From: Gracilaria caudata
Taxonomy: Eukaryota; Rhodophyta; Florideophyceae; Gracilariales; Gracilariaceae
Reading direction: 5' to 3'
Length of the DNA: 19,042 nucleotides
Assembly (NCBI GenBank): GCA_030374735.1
Contig: JASCIV010000470.1
Location: 1 to 19,042 of the forward strand
The translations under genes were made by a program, and so were the position numbers. Below, piece after piece: positions 8,517-17,470 of this stretch (positions are counted from its first letter, which is position 1; every line of letters begins with the position of its first letter). The notes under the pieces were generated by a model, which did not search any database, was not told where the DNA came from, and saw nothing but the letters and a program-made list of their open reading frames with translations.

Positions 8517-9906
8517 CAAGTCTTGCTCTTTGGAGGATGAAACCGGAGCTCAAACCTGTTTGTCAACATGCCGTCTAACAGAATGAGCAAAGGTGATGCA
8601 TATTAAGGTGGTGCGCAGAGTGCATAGTACGCGATACAAGCCTTCGTTCCTGTTAGGAACTTTCTAAACTCGTATTTCTGGATATGAACCTCTCCCGAAA
8701 CAAGGACAGTGTGGAGCTTCAGCCCCTGAATAAAGCAACCATGCAGCAATGGAAATTTCAAAATCGTCAAGTTTGATTGGTGTACAAGCTCACGTTGGAA
8801 CACGGTTGACATCATGTCAGCAGCGTTCCACCGAGAAAACAACGACACCGTTTCTCTGGCACCCACTGATCCGTAAAGGTTATTCGGTTAAATAGCGAAA
8901 GAGGAATGCGCTTCGACAGTTTTCTCTTGAAGAAGCGTTATGTAAATTTCGTCCTTGCTCCTGATCAGGTGCTGGCAGTCTCCGGGTGAGGACGATTTTT
9001 GGCCTGACCAACATGGTTGCATAACACGTAGCGTATTTCTCATCAACGGATTGTCATGGAAATTGCTATCTTCATGCGTCGGTCAGACCAATAAGGTGAC
9101 CTTGCAGAATTCATGCACTGCGCAGAGCATCGTCGCCGGTCGTTACGGGAGCTGTTAAGCACGTTATCGGCAGCACATGTGAGGAACCACTGACAATTTC
9201 CGCGCGGTGGAAGAGCCTGACACCCACCCAGGTGTACCCTTCGTACAAGATTATAGCGAAAGCTTGCTTCATATCACAGGTTGGGAATCAGGAAGAACTC
9301 TGGGGCTTTGTGGGGTCGCGTTTTTGTCGACGTGGCATTAATGACTTTCTTTGAGCCGCTTCTTGGCAGAGCTGTCGACTGGTGATTGGTCTTTTTCTTT
9401 TCGATGGACATATGCAGAGCTGTGTGTGGACCACGCCTGAAAGATACTGCCTGTCTCCTGCTTTCAAACAATCTATCACGCGCAGAGGTTCGGCATACTG
9501 CCCAACCTCCGGCCCAGATTTGTTTATGTCTCCGCTGTATAACCCTTTACGTGAACTTCACGTCAAACTTTCTCGCCTCCCATCGTTGGAGGATCCTTTC
9601 GTGACATCTTTGATCGTGTCCCCATAATATTTCGAACTGCAGCCTTAGCATTACGATGAGAATGCGGAATGGCAGCCACCGCATGCGAGGTGTTGTCGTA
9701 GTGGTGTACATTAATCATTAACCTTCTCATACACTCTTTGAGACCAGTGCCAAAGCACATCCGTCCTCTCAGCAACGCTGCCATCGCGGAGCCACCACCA
9801 ATAGTGCCGCGCAACAGTCCACACGTCTACCTCTTGGAGCTCATATGAAGTCTGCTGAGTCCGTTAGGGAGTTTCCTGATTATCCATCATTCTCAACCAA
9901 ACTCTC
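8517..9906. other. Divergent intergenic region between sensor kinase and membrane paralog A
   Basis: About 1.4 kb shared by two head-to-head genes, so it should contain both promoters. Only short open frames occur on either strand, with no recognisable motif. A 15-nt palindrome ACGTGAA-c-TTCACGT is at 9549-9563, about 345 bp before the start of paralog A; it contains ACGT cores that bZIP-type factors could bind, which is speculative. No TATA box stands out. Confidence 0.45.
9549..9563. promoter_or_regulatory. ACGT-core palindrome upstream of paralog A
   Basis: A perfect 7-bp inverted repeat around one central C: ACGTGAA (9549-9555) and TTCACGT (9557-9563). Its place in the divergent spacer suggests a dimeric factor site; chance cannot be excluded. 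Confidence 0.25.
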
Positions 9907-11283
9907 ATGAATGCGCGCGCTGCAATGTCCACTGCCTATTCCCTGGCCCTTGTGCTCGTGTGGCTTTGTGGAACTGTCTTGGCACAGCCTTGCGCCGAGA
10001 CGGCTACAAGAGCCGGTGCTACTCCTTCGCCTACACCGACTCCTTCGCCTTCGCCACCACCTTGGTACCAGGACCGATATGCTTTCTACTCGGAAAAAGC
10101 TCCCATAACAAACACTTTGAAGCGAGTGCCTGGCGTTTCGGACAAGGTTGACAGGACGCTGGACAAACTGCGTGAGACAGAGGATGCAATCCTGAAGGCG
10201 CAAAGCACTAGATTACATGATTCTAAGAGGCCTCGTTTTCAAAGACAATTAGCACGGAACGCGCGTGAACCGTTGATGCCGACTTGTAACCTGGAAGATA
10301 ATGTGTGGCGTTCCGCGGCCGCTTCCATGGTTGAAGGCTTGTTTAATCGTAGCACAGAGTTCATATGCGTGACAGATGTGTTTCCTGAAGGCGAAGACGA
10401 GCTTGAGTGGCACGATTTGATCTCGGACTTCCGACGAGCAGTTAACGATAGCGCTATCTTGATCAACGACGAAGCTAACGCGGGCTTTGGAAACCCGGAC
10501 ACCGTGTATAACTTTCCATATGATGCAGACACTGAGCGTTGCGTGATAAATGCAATTGGCGCGTTTCGTGTGGATGATGTCTGGTTTGTCAATGTTGCCA
10601 TCACGAATGAATTGAAGTCGCAGCATTTGAGGGACCGTGACCGACATTTTCTTGTAGAACTTATGGGAAGGAATGGTACGCACGCAAAAATGACGTTAGG
10701 TGTGATACCAGCCAATGGTGATCCGGACGCGTATTACAGACGTTCTGATTCCAGCACTCTGTTCGTGAGTGACGATGGTCCGGCTAGGCCAGACTTCTTC
10801 AAGCCCACTTTGTTTGAGGACAACATTGCCTTGACGAGAGCGCTTGAGAAGTCCTTCTTTTTCATGCAGCAGGCCCATGAAGCTCGGAGTGCATCAAGTA
10901 TTGCGATTCTGTTTCTTCCACTCTTCCTTAACATTCTCCCCATTGCTCTGTTTGCTGATGTGAGCAGAATGACCATGTTTGTTTATGCGGTGTTAAGCGA
11001 TGTGTTAACGACATTGCCGTTAGCTATCAAGGGAATTGAGCTGATACTAACCGGAATGAAGAGGAATGTAGGTGTCGTAGTGAGAATGACTTCAAATCAT
11101 AATGCTACAAGAACAAATGAGGCTGCGGCAGAGGTGTACACAGCAACATGCCAGTCGAACATGAGCGTTACCAATGCTGGGATTGCTTTCCTGGTTATTG
11201 CGATGGTTTGCTTGGTGGGTGGACTTGTGCTGGAGTTGGTATTCAGACATCATGTCCAGAAAAGAAGAAGAAAGTTCGTGTGA
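9907..11283 (+). CDS. Uncharacterised three-helix secretory-pathway membrane protein, paralog A
   Basis: Function unknown; 458 aa. Visible parts in order: signal peptide (about 1-26, hydrophobic core ALVLVWLCGTVLA); a Pro/Ser/Thr stalk PSPTPTPSPSPPP (40-52); a WYxxRY motif at 53; a ~270-residue lumenal domain with CNLEDNVWRS (C127) and further cysteines in ICVTD and RCVIN; hydrophobic helices at about 330-352, 357-380 and 424-446; then a short basic tail (RHHVQKRRRK). A fourth conserved cysteine (ATCQSN) lies between helices 2 and 3, which a three-helix topology places on the lumenal side with the other cysteines, with a cytosolic C-terminus. The strongest block is SSIAILFLPL to KGIELILTG. 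NxS/T sites suggest glycosylation. Paralog B follows 1.6 kb downstream. The TGA stop is followed by 65 more open codons (see separate entry). Codons are less GC-rich than in the isomerase gene. Confidence 0.85.
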   Translation: MNARAAMSTAYSLALVLVWLCGTVLAQPCAETATRAGATPSPTPTPSPSPPPWYQDRYAFYSEKAPITNTLKRVPGVSDKVDRTLDKLRETEDAILKAQSTRLHDSKRPRFQRQLARNAREPLMPTCNLEDNVWRSAAASMVEGLFNRSTEFICVTDVFPEGEDELEWHDLISDFRRAVNDSAILINDEANAGFGNPDTVYNFPYDADTERCVINAIGAFRVDDVWFVNVAITNELKSQHLRDRDRHFLVELMGRNGTHAKMTLGVIPANGDPDAYYRRSDSSTLFVSDDGPARPDFFKPTLFEDNIALTRALEKSFFFMQQAHEARSASSIAILFLPLFLNILPIALFADVSRMTMFVYAVLSDVLTTLPLAIKGIELILTGMKRNVGVVVRMTSNHNATRTNEAAAEVYTATCQSNMSVTNAGIAFLVIAMVCLVGGLVLELVFRHHVQKRRRKFV

Positions 11284-11924
11284 GAGAGGAAAAGAGAACA
11301 GTGGAAATATGATACAATATGCGCCCCGGTGGTATTTAGCCATGAGCAGAGAGATTATGCGACGAGTTCCATGCGACCAATGAGTCCAACACCTGACGCG
11401 GTGATGTCAACAGAGTGGCTTTCTCAAGCGCCGGAAGAAAGCATCGAGAGAGGTCAGGATGTATTCAAGGAGTTCATTTAGAGATACGCACCTTCTCTGG
11501 AAGCAAATGTGTTTCTATATAGCTGGGAAGGTTTGTTTCGTGAGGTATGGGAATGTACACCACGAGTTGGAGAAGTCGAGGACAGGCACGGACCATCAGA
11601 TGACTGCGACGGGAAAGTCTGCGCTGAGTACAGATACAATCGTATCCGAACGCTGCAAGGGTCAATATATGCACCGTGAAGCTGAACGTGACCAATGCGA
11701 CAAAGCATACCCATGAATGCTGAAATAGAATCTCGTGCGGGTCAAAAGCGTGATGTCAACTAGACTGTCTGCCGGTACTCGTTGTGCGGGAATACAGCTT
11801 CGTGGAGCCGTTTGAAAGGAAGAATATCTGTGACAAGGATTCACGGTCTGTGCGGCTCCGTCATGGTGTGTACACACGCATATTCTCTGGACTGGATGAA
11901 TTTTGTCATGCATTCTCATCGTAA
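11284..11924 (+). pseudogene. Apparent decayed coding sequence between the paralogs
   Basis: No intact gene, but the + strand reads like broken protein. In the frame of paralog A, 11284-11478 is open for 65 codons after the TGA, then comes TAG (11479-11481), another 65 open codons (11482-11676), then TGA. These include SLEANVFLYSWEGLFREVWE and Cys/Asp-rich GPSDDCDGKVCAEYRYNRI. The sense-looking text then shifts to another frame: NICTVKLNVTNATKHTHEC from 11664, TGAs at 11721 and 11751, then 56 open codons (11754-11921) containing LVVREYSFVEPFERKNICDK and ending at TAA 11922. One frameshift plus several stops would be required, hence a relic. The first 65 codons could alternatively be a lost or read-through tail of paralog A. 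The parent family is not recognised. Confidence 0.35.
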
Positions 11925-12923
11925 GCAAAGTACAGCGGATCACGTAAGGTTGCTATCGATACGGACGACGCAGGACAAACTATTCGAGACGGGCGACTAT
12001 CATACGCGCGTGCGAGGAGGAGAGTTAGTGGAAAGAAGTGATTGACGTTGTGTAGGGGAGGAGGTGGGCTTTGTGGTTTTAAGACTGTATTGTATTGTAA
12101 TGACGAGAAGAGAAGATCTCGAGAGGACAGAAGTGCTGAACGGTTGCAAAACTGCAAAAGCTATGCACCACGCTGGGTGTAAGATTTGGGACTGCTCTTG
12201 GAAGAAATCTATGCTCCTATGCATAGCAAATGTCTCTACTAGAAGCGGCGCAAGATCATCATGACGGTTTCTGTCAGTATCCATGATCAAAGTTCTTGAC
12301 GGGATGAATTCCTGTGCTCGTTGGTCGCACAACTTAGCCTCTGTCTGTGCAGCGCTGCGAAGAGTGCTGTTGTCCGGACTCCCTGTAGTCATCATCACGA
12401 TACAGACATGATGACCTTGGCAGCACGACTAACAGCTGACGAGCAAGCTCGTGTACGGTAATGTTACCTTTCGGCGTGGTAGATCATCTGATGATGAATG
12501 AATAAATGAATGAATGGTTCGTGATGATCGCGGTGAGGAGGGCGACTGTGCTCCGCAAGCATTTCTGCCTCGCACGCGCAGTAGTTGCCACACGAACTCG
12601 CCACTGCGCGCCGATTGGCCGGCCGTTTCTCCCATGACGAGGCGCTAATGGAGCAGCGTCTGAACAGCCGCGTAGCGTGACGCAGCTGTGAAGCAGCAGC
12701 TTGCATTTTTTTTGCTCTTCGCCACCCAAACTCCCTTTTCCGACGTGTACGCAGCCATGACACTCGGAGCTGCGTCTCTTTCATTCCCTCCACTTCTTCG
12801 CGCACGCTCCGTACCACAGAGGCGGATGCGCTGAGGAACGAATGTCGTTCAGCCTCATGTTTTCGACTTCGTGTTTGCTGCGGTGTTGCGTTCCTTCTTA
12901 ACTTGTACAACAACGTGCTCCCA
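11925..12923. other. Upstream region of paralog B
   Basis: About 1 kb with no convincing gene. Antisense open frames around 12464-13003 overlap the 5' end of paralog B and have no family features. An AATG-type simple repeat lies near 12494-12516, and an inverted CCAAT (ATTGG, 12614-12618) lies about 310 bp before the ATG. An upstream out-of-frame ATG occurs at 12842. Confidence 0.4.
12494..12516. repeat. AATG-type microsatellite
   Basis: Short tandem run of the unit GAAT/AATG with one variant copy (GAATGAATAAATGAATGAAT). Simple-sequence repeat upstream of paralog B, with no function implied. Confidence 0.6.
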
Positions 12924-14429
12924 ATGTTTGCTTTAGTGCTAATTTCGTACCTGCTTCTTGCGTCCGTCATTCCCGCTGTATTGGCCAGCTGCATCACGCC
13001 CACGCCTAGTCCGGGTTCAAGCCCGTCTCCGTCCCCGAGCCCATTACCTCCGGAACCGAAGTGGTATGAAGGCCGATATTTTTATTACGCCGCTGACGGG
13101 CCGATAGGAACGACGTTGCGGAAAGTCGATGGCTTCGTCGACGCCGTTGATGACGCGATAGACCTCCTTGAAAGGGTTGAACGCACCATTGTGGATGAAC
13201 AGAAGTACCGCCTAAACAACAAAGTCAAAGAATTGGCCTTTCGGGAGCCTCATATATGCAATTTGGAGGATGACCAATGGCGAAGTTCTGCTGTTGATCA
13301 ACTGGTTGTTCGTGGCTTCCCGGACACTCTTGAGAGATCCTGTATAACTGACTTTGTGTTTCCGGACCCCTCTGACGAGCTCCTCATGCGCGATACCGTT
13401 GAAACAATCTCACGCAAGGTCTCTGATGCCGCGCTCAACATCTCAGTTGCCGCTAACACCAACTTCACTGATCCGGACTCAATTTACGACTGGCCCCTTT
13501 CGACCAAGACCGAGGATTGTGTCATCAATGTGCTTGGCGCGTTTCGTTTGGAGAAAGACAGCGATTGGTTCTTGAACATTGGAATCACAAACGAGGATCA
13601 GCAGAGGCACTTGCCGGAGAACGCTAGACAGTACTTGAACGAGAATATTGGTCGAGGTTCAGTATCCGGCAGATTAAGACTGTTCGTCAGACCCGATGAT
13701 GATGCAATCAATAAGACTCACGTACAAAGAGATGCAACCACCATGATAATCACACATCGCGGTGTTGCCGCTCCCGGTGTGTTCAAGAACATCCCCCTCG
13801 CGGAGAATCTTGCTGTGATCAGGGCACTTGACAAGGCCGAGTTGCGATCTCAACAAGTGAGTGATGCGTTGAGTCCGTCCAGTATTGCCATTCTTTTCTT
13901 ACCGCTTGTATTGAATGTCATCCCGATTGCACTGTTGGCCGATGTGGGAACAAGGGCCACATTAGTTTATGCCATGTTGAGCGACGTGGTCACTGTGATC
14001 CCGCTCAGTGTTAAGGGTATTGAACTCATATCCACAGGGTCCAATGTATTTTACGGATCGATTCTACGCATGTCATCATCCTCCGACGGACTTCAACCAG
14101 ACATGGCGGCGGCCGAGGTGTACGTTGCGAGGTGCAACTCAAAGCACAATGTTTTGCCAACCGGTATTGCGTTCTTGACGATTTCAATCGTATTTATGAT
14201 ACTTGGGTTGGTAGGTGATGTTGTGGCGAAGAGATATGCCATGAGACATCGACGACGGCTGTACGGAAGAATCTCCCTTTCAAGCTCTCGAAGTTCTTCG
14301 TCGAGCGCTGCGGAGCGACCCCGATCGAGGAGTAACAGTATACCCATGATTGAAACCAGAGGTGCTGAACATTTTGCAATGGAATTGGATTCGTATGATG
14401 GTGACTATAACGATGACCATAGATTATGA
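12924..14429 (+). CDS. Uncharacterised three-helix secretory-pathway membrane protein, paralog B
   Basis: Function unknown; 501 aa; clear tandem paralog of the gene at 9907-11283. It has the same architecture: signal peptide (about 1-22, MFALVLISYLLLASVIPAVLA), a Ser/Pro stalk (SPSPSPSPLPP), a WYEGRY motif, a lumenal domain with CNLEDDQWRS (C112), SCITD and DCVINVLGAF, a first helix from S319 (SSIAILFLPLVLNVIPIAL), a second helix leading to KGIELISTG, a loop with ARCNSK, and a third helix from about G414. All four paired-family cysteines match paralog A. It differs in the tail: 65 cytosolic residues that are first basic (RHRRR), then Ser/Arg-rich, and finally acidic (LDSYDGDYNDD), so the tail could be phosphorylated or bind partners. 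The frame upstream has no ATG before 12924, so that start is preferred and gives the signal peptide. Confidence 0.85.
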   Translation: MFALVLISYLLLASVIPAVLASCITPTPSPGSSPSPSPSPLPPEPKWYEGRYFYYAADGPIGTTLRKVDGFVDAVDDAIDLLERVERTIVDEQKYRLNNKVKELAFREPHICNLEDDQWRSSAVDQLVVRGFPDTLERSCITDFVFPDPSDELLMRDTVETISRKVSDAALNISVAANTNFTDPDSIYDWPLSTKTEDCVINVLGAFRLEKDSDWFLNIGITNEDQQRHLPENARQYLNENIGRGSVSGRLRLFVRPDDDAINKTHVQRDATTMIITHRGVAAPGVFKNIPLAENLAVIRALDKAELRSQQVSDALSPSSIAILFLPLVLNVIPIALLADVGTRATLVYAMLSDVVTVIPLSVKGIELISTGSNVFYGSILRMSSSSDGLQPDMAAAEVYVARCNSKHNVLPTGIAFLTISIVFMILGLVGDVVAKRYAMRHRRRLYGRISLSSSRSSSSSAAERPRSRSNSIPMIETRGAEHFAMELDSYDGDYNDDHRL

Positions 14430-14584
14430 ACAGATTGTGGGGTGGGGGGTGAAACCGTTTCACTGAAACGCATGTAAATATTTTGTTACGGTGGACTTTT
14501 TGTAGCTGTTTTGTTTATTGGCAACTGGTGTAGCTAGAATTTGGCCCACTGCTCCGCACTTTAGCAGCAGTTGCGATGCTGTAG

Positions 14585-14637
14585 GATCATGTGTACGGTC
14601 TACATGATCTGAGACACGACCATGTACACATTCGATC
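14585..14637 (+). repeat. Bulged 16-bp hairpin downstream of paralog B
   Basis: GATC, ATGTGTAC and GGTC (14585-14600) pair with GACC (14618-14621), GTACACAT (14624-14631) and GATC (14634-14637), with 2-nt bulges between blocks and a 17-nt loop. An alternative stem, GATCATGT with ACATGATC (14602-14609), competes with it. It begins 156 nt after the stop codon, so it probably lies in the 3' UTR or just beyond. Confidence 0.5.
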
Positions 14638-14830
14638 ATCTCGACATTCCTCTCAACGGTGTTTTCCTTTCTTCTGACTTGTACAATCTGTCTAATGTTG
14701 AACTACGATGTTTGTTTCGCCGTGAAGTGTAGTCATTTCTCGATGAAACGCATTTCCGTATACCTTCACATGGACCACGAGAACGATGTGCGCAAGAAAC
14801 AACAATTGAGAAGTGTTTAAGTTGTTGCGC

Positions 14831-14854
14831 AGAGAGAGAGAGAGAGAGAGAGAG
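14831..14854. repeat. (AG)12 microsatellite
   Basis: Uninterrupted dinucleotide repeat of AG, directly after the right arm of the weak hairpin at 14789-14831. Confidence 0.9.
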
Positions 14855-15440
14855 AATGCTTTAATGACACAAACAGGTTTCTATATTCCAGGTCCAACCA
14901 GATACCCGGTTGATAATAACACTCTTGAGATACACGCAACGTTTGAAAGCTCACACGATAGTAAAGAAAGTTGTGCATTGTGTAGTCCACCGCATTGGAA
15001 GTATGGCGGATGCGCGTGCGATGCAGGGGCACGTGCTGCTTGCTGTGCAGAGCGATGGGGTTTGCAGTTTGTGCGACAGTCACATGATACGAGCTCATCA
15101 TGATGATCAGCAGGTGCGTGCTTCGAAGCGCTGTTATTGAAGCCACACGCTGCAGGTTTTGCACCTACCTTGGAGGGTGATTTTTTGTTACTCGGGAAGC
15201 GTATCATCTTGAAATGTTGTCTGCTTGTATAAAACGCAACGAGGACCACCGCACCGACACGTAACTCACACTCGGAAATTGTTCAGCGTTCGCCAAACAT
15301 TCGTTGTCGCGTCACTCGCGAGACGGAGGAGGTACGAAAAGGTTGTTCATCGGTTATCATCGAAGAGTTGTTTTTGCAAGAGCGTTTATATTGCGCCGCT
15401 TTTAACACTCGTAACAGAAACGCACACAAGACAGCTTTAA

Positions 15441-17060
15441 AACCTAATTTTAGACAGAAACGAGTGTCAGAAAATAAAAAAAACGAAAACAAAGACATTA
15501 CCGTCTACGCATTTACAAAACCAACAGGCATATAAGTCACTGGTGACTCTACCGTCGTAGACTCTATACTGATCCTTCTCCGCGCGTCACATGGGACACT
15601 TGAAAAGCATCCACCAAACATTTACAAAACTTTTCATCACTGTTTTCTCTTTATTGAAAATACAAAATTACCACAAGACATAAGGTACTACATAAAAGGT
15701 TTTGAACTTTGCTTCACTTGTAATGTATTGCCGAGACATATAAATTGTATTATGGGAACATGATATCAACTGCAATAGGCCAGTATTTTTTCCTGTGAAG
15801 TCAGCAACTATATATTTCTTTGACAATAGATGCCCATCATTTGAGCCCAAGGTTTATATGCAGTTCAGAAGACACAAAAAAACTCTATCGTACGGTACAA
15901 ACAAGTCAAATTAATTGCTTGCTGTTGGCTTATAAAAGATCATCTATTAAATCCAAACCATTATGCACCAACTGCTAATAGTTAAGCATATGACACATGA
16001 AGAAAGCAATTGATTCAATTTGTAGATCACGTTCATATTATGTCCTTTTGCTGGCATTACTGTCGGTACAAAACAGACAAGCCAAAACAAATGACATTAG
16101 GCGACAGCATTAGACACCATTACATTCTTTTTACTCAGAACGTATCAGTATGGTAGTTCAGATTTAGTGTCATGCTGGCATGTACTCCAAAACTTAGCTA
16201 TGAAACAAAGAGAAGCCATTTCGTGCCGAAGGTAGATGAACATACTGCTAAAATGGAATTGTTGGCGTAGCCGATAATTTTAAAAGTTTAAATGAAGACA
16301 ATAGCGGTCTGGTGAAAGGATCAATGGTCTGATTCAGAAAGAGTTTTTGAGAAAGAATGAATAATACTATAGATATTCATGAGCATTGTCACTACCTTTA
16401 TTTTCGCACAAAAATATGTCACACTAGTGGGAAAGAGAACTGCTGCAAATTATACTCTGGTTAGAGCGGTGCTCTAACCAATATAAAGTTTTTGTCTTTG
16501 TGCCAAAACAGCCAAACTGTGATGTATCAAGCCATTTCCAAAGTAACACCAAAGTTGGATGGGTATCCAAAAATCAAGCTCTTTACACTTCGAACGATTG
16601 ATTTTAGGATTTTTTGTTATGAATGGCGTGTTCTGCCGCAGAACTTCTGCGCAATAGGTTGTTCTTGCTTCTGATTATCGTGGCGTACTGTATGCAAATG
16701 CCATTTTGAACGAGTTGTAGTAGTTTAGCTTTCTTTATAGAGAGCCGTGGCGGCATAGAGGCAAGTGTGAAAAATTGAATTATCGGCTTGCAAATGTGTA
16801 TGGAAATCAAGCTTGAATAGTGATTCTGAACACGCAGTTGGAGAAGATGTTGAAATATTTGTTGGACCCATTAACAACTAAGGCTGTGTATGTCGCATAC
16901 CTTGTTCATAATGTGCGACACTGAGGGTATATTTGCCGCTTCTTGAACATGTACATGTCAATTCAGAGCAAGGACGAAGCCAACGAAGCTTGTTCGTTGT
17001 GTTTGCAAATGCTTTGATACTCTTAGTATTCACGTTTCCTATGTGTTTTGCTATCCGCCA
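15441..17060. other. AT-rich non-coding block
   Basis: The sequence turns visibly AT-rich compared with everything else in the window, with many A/T runs, and no open frame above about 70 codons. No organelle gene, rRNA, tRNA or transposase motif was recognised. AATAAA occurs at 15473-15478 on + and at 15650-15655 on -. A 10-bp inverted repeat TGGTTAGAGC / GCTCTAACCA is at 16458-16480 and a 7-bp hairpin (CAACGAA/TTCGTTG) is at 16981-16999. It could be intergenic spacer, a decayed mobile element, or foreign DNA. Confidence 0.45.
16458..16480. repeat. 10-bp perfect inverted repeat
   Basis: TGGTTAGAGC (16458-16467) and GCTCTAACCA (16471-16480) around GGT. The left arm resembles a tRNA D-arm, but no acceptor or T-arm follows, so it is annotated only as an inverted repeat. 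Confidence 0.6.
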
Positions 17061-17116
17061 CAGCGCGATGAAAGCTCGACAAGGCAACGAACATATCTTG
17101 TTTCGCTTTTTATTCT

Positions 17117-17197
17117 GAGGCGTCTGTTGTGATGTGTAACAATTTGTTTGCAGCATCATGCCGCAGACCAAATGTTACACATGACAATAGACGCCTC
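17117..17197. repeat. 81-nt near-perfect palindrome (40-bp arms)
   Basis: Arms 17117-17156 and 17158-17197 are reverse complements at 34 of 40 positions without any gap, around one central base (C17157). The longest perfect blocks are GAGGCGTCT and ATGTGTAACA. Two of the six mismatches become G-U pairs in a + strand RNA. There is no target-site duplication at the ends and no ORF across it. As RNA it would be a long hairpin of the size of a small-RNA precursor; as DNA it could extrude as a cruciform. Function unknown. Confidence 0.85.
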
Positions 17198-17290
17198 GAA
17201 CAACTGACTGGTTTCCAGCATGGTGCCATCACCTGCAAGCAGCTTGGCAAAACGACGGACCATGCACTATGCATCACAGCGCTGACGACG

Positions 17291-17360
17291 AAACACACAA
17301 ACGTGTTTTGGGGACTTGAGTAATGGACTCTAGTCCCCACGGGCATGTGTTTGTGTGTTT
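17291..17360. repeat. 70-nt interrupted inverted repeat
   Basis: AAACACACAAAC (17291-17302) pairs with GTTTGTGTGTTT (17349-17360) over 12 bp. Inside, GGGGACT (17310-17316) pairs with AGTCCCC (17332-17338) and, after one mismatch, GAGT with ACTC, closing a 5-nt loop. The internal loop is asymmetric (7 versus 10 nt). Confidence 0.7.
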
Positions 17361-17470
17361 TGCGCAGCTGTTATTTACCGAACAATTTAAGTGACGGTGT
17401 TCAGCTCAAGTCAAGTCGGTGTACATTGCATCTAACGAGTTGACAAATCTGCACTGAAATTGCGCGCTTT

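Larger units (their letters stand above)
14430..15440. other. 3' flank of paralog B, no gene seen
   Basis: Mixed-composition sequence without a supported ORF. It contains a bulged hairpin at 14585-14637, a weaker one at 14789-14831 (TGCGCA and ACAAC arms with a 4-nt bulge), an (AG)12 run, and a 12-nt palindrome TCATCATGATGA at 15095-15106. Short frames on both strands lack domains. Confidence 0.45.

Noticed and set aside
9382..9627. 81-codon plus-strand frame upstream of paralog A
   Set aside because: No motif, no signal of conservation visible, and a second frame overlaps it almost completely.
12464..13003. 179-codon minus-strand frame overlapping the start of paralog B
   Set aside because: No recognisable domain, composition unlike a real protein, and it overlaps the signal-peptide coding part of a well-supported gene.
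15668..15850. 60-codon minus-strand frame in the AT-rich block with fairly protein-like text
   Set aside because: No start context, upstream stop close by, and no recognisable family; kept only as part of the non-coding block.
16440..16520. Possible tRNA (GGTTAGAGCGGT resembles a D-arm)
   Set aside because: The segment is an inverted repeat; no acceptor stem, anticodon arm or GGTTC T-arm could be placed around it.
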